Assembly: GCF_002878395.1 (NCBI RefSeq)
Contig: NC_061122.1
Coordinates: 78,378,454 to 78,442,453, forward strand
From: Capsicum annuum
Lineage: Eukaryota; Streptophyta; Magnoliopsida; Solanales; Solanaceae
Direction: 5' to 3'
DNA length: 64,000 bases
A model generated the notes under the pieces. That model was given only the letters and a program-made list of their open reading frames with translations, was not told where the DNA came from and did no database searches. A program made the translations under genes and the position numbers. Below are positions 60,366 through 64,000 of this stretch, piece by piece. Position 1 is the first letter of the stretch, and each line of letters starts with the position of its first letter.

Positions 60366-61914
60366 AACACTCAACTTACACGTTAATTTAGTGCAAGGCG
60401 ATCGTCATCAATATATTTACCCAACTTTGGAGTCAGGGTTGAATCCATAGGGAATAATGTGAGTGGCGATTAAACTAGTTTAAAACTAAAGCTACAAGTT
60501 AAATTCAAACAAATGATACAAAAAGATAAAATGGGAGTTTTCAATGATCAGACAAATGTTCAAGTTTTAATTTGCTTCAGAGCTCAAAACTAAAATTTTA
60601 ATGGTCAAATCAATGATAGAGAGGAACTAGGGTTGTGATCACTATGATTAGTAATCCTCCATTGAATAATAGTTGTATTGTTGGATTCTCGTGATTTATG
60701 GGAAACACCAAATTATTAGTTTCGACAGTCCATTTAAGTGTTTCTCAATCTACCTAGATGTTGAACTCCCTAATTCTCTCAAACTTAGGAAAGCATTTTA
60801 TTCATATTGATTTTATCCTGAGTTGATCAATCTTGTTACAGCATCAATCATTAGATGAGAACTTAACCTTCCCAAATCCTAGTTGATAATTCGCTACCTT
60901 TAGTTTATTTCTCAGTTCGAGCAAATCAACATAGGGCGGGATCTATTGTTTGCAACTAAAAAATAGCAATCATAATAAAGGAATTATCAAGATGTCCCCA
61001 TAATCACTCAAACCCTAGCCAACTATTAAATGCATGGAGGAATAATCATAGATCCAACAACCCTAGTTGTGGGTTTTAGTTCCACATGAAAGAGAAAGCG
61101 ATAGCAATAACTGAATTTATAATTCAAAGTGATTAAACTTACAAAAGATGTAGTCATAAATTGATACTCTTCCCAAATTCAAAAATAACATCCCACAACT
61201 AAATCAAAGAATTGAAAATTGAATTCTAAGTTAAGAAACCAAAAAGAGGTAAACTAGCCTTTGGAATGAGTTCCAGCAGTTTCAAGATGTCCAAGATGAT
61301 GTGGCCTCTCAATGAACCCTAAAAGCTGCTATTTATATCAGTGACTTATAAAAAATCCAAAATTAAGAATTCAGAATTTTTCTTTTAGGTGACAACATAT
61401 CTGATAACTTATCACAAATCTGATAAGTTATCAGAGAATGTCGACAGGTCCTCTTTATTTGTCTAACGACCTGTGTGACGACTTATCACAAGTCTGATAA
61501 GTTATCAGACTTGTTGTCAGACCTTGCTTCCAATTTTTGCCTTTTGCTTTTGAGTGACGACATGCCTGACGACTTATTAGAGATCTGATAGCTTATCAAG
61601 ATATGTTGTTAGAAAATCTTCAATTTTCTTGTTCTCTGTCTATGTGTGACGACATGGTCTGATAGCTTATCACAGATCTAATAGCTTATCAGACCAAGTC
61701 ATCAGAAGAAATCTTCAGAACTTAATTTCTTCCATCTTTCAGCAAAAATCATCCTTCTTGATGGAGCTTTCATGTATTTTCATGCATCTTGACTTTTATT
61801 GCAATATCAAAGAGAAAATAAACAAAAACGACAAAAGTTGCTTAAGACTTTGCAATTATTCTCAGTTAAAAGCCTCAAATTTGTTAGCATCTGCTCACAC
61901 ATCAACACCCTCAA
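60366..61914 (-). repeat. Unit 2 3' LTR
   Basis: About 1.55 kb, the same length as the unit 1 LTR. It ends CACACATCA at 61914, followed by ACACCCTCAACATAAA. Its outer parts resemble unit 1, but the motif cluster at 61385-61710 is wholly different. The left boundary is inferred from where gag coding stops. Confidence 0.75.
61385..61710. repeat. Motif cluster in unit 2 LTR (GATAACTTATCA)
   Basis: Four units of ~85-100 bp, each with TGACGAC, CTGATAACTTATCACA and TCTGATAAGTTATCAG. GATAAGTTATC-type motifs are near palindromes and appear in both orders. They lie about 205-530 bp from the LTR 5' end, as in unit 1. Confidence 0.88.
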
Positions 61915-63510
61915 CATAAAACAATTGCTTGTCCTCAAGCAACTAAAACACCATACTATAATGCTTAACCAAGAGACACATAAGATACCTATGACAGTTG
62001 ATTATCAAGTTTAGCTCAAAACACATTACCCTCTTCATTTTCAATCACTTTAAACCCAACTATGTATATCAATGAAGATCAATAATGTGACATAAAGGAA
62101 TCAACATATGACATCAAAATAGAAACAATAACGATGCATATATACAAATTACACTACCCAAACGTGTAAGCAACTAGCTATGCAATCATGTGCCCTTATA
62201 ACAAAAAAGTCCCTCTTCACTCATATATGAAATCAAGTATGTCAATGAGGGGATGGTCAAGAGACACTTGCTCTCAGAAAAAAGTTCCAGTCAATGTATT
62301 CCAAATACCATAAGCTTGCCCTTATTTTCATTACCAAAGCTTTCAGATAGTTAAGTTAGGATCACTATAGGACTTTTCTTCAGCTTGTAATGTAGGCTTG
62401 GGGCTGGTATGATACATAAGGATATTTAAGGTAACTAAGCCTCCTTGGCACTACACTATTTTTGGGGTCTCACTTATCAACCTTTACCTTATTTCTCCCT
62501 TTCTTGATTAAATCACATTCAAGCTGGGTTCAGTTTTTATTCATTCATTTTCTCTTTTTCACAACTTTTCCTTTCTTATTCTCTATCAACCATACCCAGC
62601 CTTGCATATATATATATTTTTTATTACCTTTCTTCATATTCACTCTACATCATGCACCCTTATGATAGCCACCCTCAATTTAGGCTATTTTTCTAAGTCA
62701 AAGTGCACAATATCCAAGGAGAACCAGGGCCAAAATAGTTTATTGTGATACAAATAGGAAGGTGATAGGTATAATAAAAAGAATAGGCAATCAGGATCAA
62801 GGGATATTATTCACACATAGATGGTCATTTAGGCTAAACGTGGACTAATATCAACAAAGGCCTATGATCTTTTCCTAACCGCTATCCTACAACCAAAGCA
62901 AGACCAATCGAGCAAGTTCTAGATTTAACACATAACAGGAACTAGGTAGTAACTCACACATACATGGCACAAAGGTACATCACAAGCTACTACTCATTCA
63001 GATCATGCAATTGTTAGAAGTGATTATCATGTTCCTAATACTAATACCATAAAAAGATTCATAGTAGCCACATATAGATGCACATCACACAGTTACCAGA
63101 TAGACAATTGGAGAGGTATTTATCATTTCAAGAAAAATCAACAAAAATATGTCAACCGTCCTAGATACATATTTTTTCCCCAGTTAACCACAACACATCA
63201 CAAAACAAACACAATACGCTTAAACATACTAGCTCTACTAGGAATACGACTCTGGGGAAAAGAGGCACGACAACAAAAAACCCCAAGAGGACATCAACAC
63301 CCACAAGTAGCCCCACCCTTAACTTAAAATCATGCAATGTCCCCAATGCATCAAACCAAAACAAGAAAGCTATAAACATACCTGTGGCACCATGAGTGCA
63401 AAGATCTGATGTCAATCACATAATATGAATACAAATAATAAAATACCTTGGTTTACCTCCCAAGCAGTGCCTAATTTAATATCGCAGAAAGACTAGGTTA
63501 TCTTGACTAC
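61915..63510 (-). other. Unit 2 3' untranslated region
   Basis: It follows 54156-55745 block by block: CAATTGCTTGTCCTCAAGCA near its start, TTTTTGGGGTC at 62459, GATAGCCACCCTCAA at 62666, and the CCACATATAGATGCAC region. It contains no coding domain. It is better conserved between the units than the LTRs are. Confidence 0.75.
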
Positions 63511-64000
63511 TCAGAATTCATCAAGATACCTTACAAGTGCTTCATCCTTTATCCCTCTACTTAGACGATTTGAACCGTCGGCCCATATTTTAATCTTTAC
63601 ATCTTTTAGGTGCCTTGGCAAATGTGAGGGCATGATAAGGACATATCTATCACGCCATTTTGAATACTTGAACTGTTTTCCCAATTTTGCATTGAACTTT
63701 CATGTGGGCTCATTTGGCAATGGTGAGAATATAAAAAAGCCATTAAATAGACATCGATCTTTAAGCTTCTTGGCCTTCAAGATTGGGGTTGTATTATACC
63801 CTTTCAGAAAGACAAACTCCAAAATGTAAGAATTTTCCTCCTTATTTCCAAAATTCATCATTTGCTTGGGTGATTCGACTTTCATAATATCCACCAAGCA
63901 TAATGTTGAAAAGTGATTCTACTGAGGTCTTCTCCCTAATTTTGGAGTTGCATCCTTCTCGACCTCTTCACTCTGAATTGGGCTAGAGTCTTTAGAAGAG
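63511..64000 (-). CDS. Unrecognised ORF in unit 2, partial
   Basis: A minus-strand frame ends at the TGA at 63511-63513 and runs past the right edge, at least 162 codons. It is interrupted by two likely C-to-T stops (TAG near 63927, TGA at about 63697). Segments: KDATPKLGRRPQ, MMNFGNKEENSYILEFVFLK, TPILKAKKLKDRCLFNGFF, FNAKLGKQFKYSKWRDRYVL, MPSHLPRHLKDVKIKIWADG, EALVRYLDEF. It is basic and soluble-looking, with no membrane segment. I know no matching retrotransposon domain. It stands where unit 1 has integrase. It could be an added 3' gene, a captured host fragment, or part of a non-autonomous family. Confidence 0.55.

Larger units (their letters stand above)
52597..64000 (-). mobile_element. 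Unit 1: Athila-like Ty3/gypsy element, minus strand, interrupted by unit 2
   Basis: Plus-strand order: 3' LTR (about 52597-54155), untranslated region, antisense integrase, RNase H, RT, protease and gag to about 60365, where unit 2's LTR begins inside gag. The KWVEVVALP integrase and VFMDDFSVVG reverse transcriptase belong to the non-chromovirus Athila/Tat side. Its 5' end, if present, lies past the window. Confidence 0.85.
60366..64000 (-). mobile_element. Unit 2: related element nested in unit 1 gag, continues past window
   Basis: It has an LTR (60366-61914), polypurine tract, a 3' untranslated region homologous to that of unit 1, and an ORF at 63511-64000 that is not integrase. The minus orientation follows from the LTR/polypurine order. 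The 5' half is outside. It is either a non-autonomous member or an element with an extra 3' gene. Confidence 0.78.

Noticed and set aside
52597..61914. Units 1 and 2 as one tandem element sharing a central LTR
   Set aside because: The motif clusters of the two LTRs are unrelated and gag is cut mid-frame, so nesting fits better; left open as the alternative.
1..64000. Integrated plant pararetrovirus sequence
   Set aside because: No movement-protein or caulimovirid-type RT/RNase H arrangement was found; all RT remnants fit Ty1/copia or Ty3/gypsy.

Overview
This window looks like repeat-dominated, heterochromatic DNA from the nuclear genome of a flowering plant. The LTR and pol styles, and above all the phage-type RNA polymerase remnant lying near a mitochondrial cox3-sdh4 remnant, suggest Solanaceae, perhaps a large-genome member such as Capsicum; the family assignment is inference. 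I find no intact host gene, rRNA, tRNA or CRISPR array. Nearly everything is LTR retrotransposon in various stages of decay, plus one insertion of mitochondrial DNA.

Layout. 1-1040 is unassigned. 1041-8858 is G1, a minus-strand Ty3/gypsy chromovirus with one truncated LTR, a collapsed gag-pol and one full LTR. 8868-9265 is a Ty1/copia reverse-transcriptase remnant. 10135-16135 is an old LTR (S0) split by a younger solo LTR (S1, 10589-14002) that has a perfect 5-bp target duplication. About 16141-23188 is nuclear mitochondrial DNA: a near full-length cox3, overlapping sdh4, and a phage-type RNA polymerase of the linear mitochondrial plasmid class.

23189-41509 is a three-level nest. Element H has a 3' LTR interrupted by solo LTR S2, which is itself interrupted by N, a complete 9.5-kb element with 3.8-kb LTRs that encodes only gag. 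41510-45481 is a retroelement end, TTTGTATTTG-rich repeats, a polypurine tract and unassigned sequence. 45482-52596 is element A, a plus-strand chromovirus with a 5' LTR and a full-length but stop-ridden gag-pol. From about 52597 to the right edge lie two nested Athila-like minus-strand elements. Unit 1 has recognisable gag, protease, RT, RNase H and integrase. Unit 2 is inserted in unit 1's gag and ends in an unrecognised ORF running off the window.

How the parts relate. A, N and H share a methionine-tRNA primer site and a similar leader just inside the 5' LTR, although N has only gag and H has no recognisable coding capacity. This fits non-autonomous elements mobilised by A-like partners (inference). 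Almost every LTR carries a family-specific cluster of short palindromic or tandem motifs in the first ~50-600 bp of the LTR. Several also share a TATA box, a splice-donor-like AAGGTATG block, and many dispersed copies of a CTGGCGGGTGA-like motif. This common LTR architecture with rapidly changing motifs is the most interesting pattern I see. Most broken codons are C-to-T or G-to-A changes, the usual signature of decay in methylated repeats.
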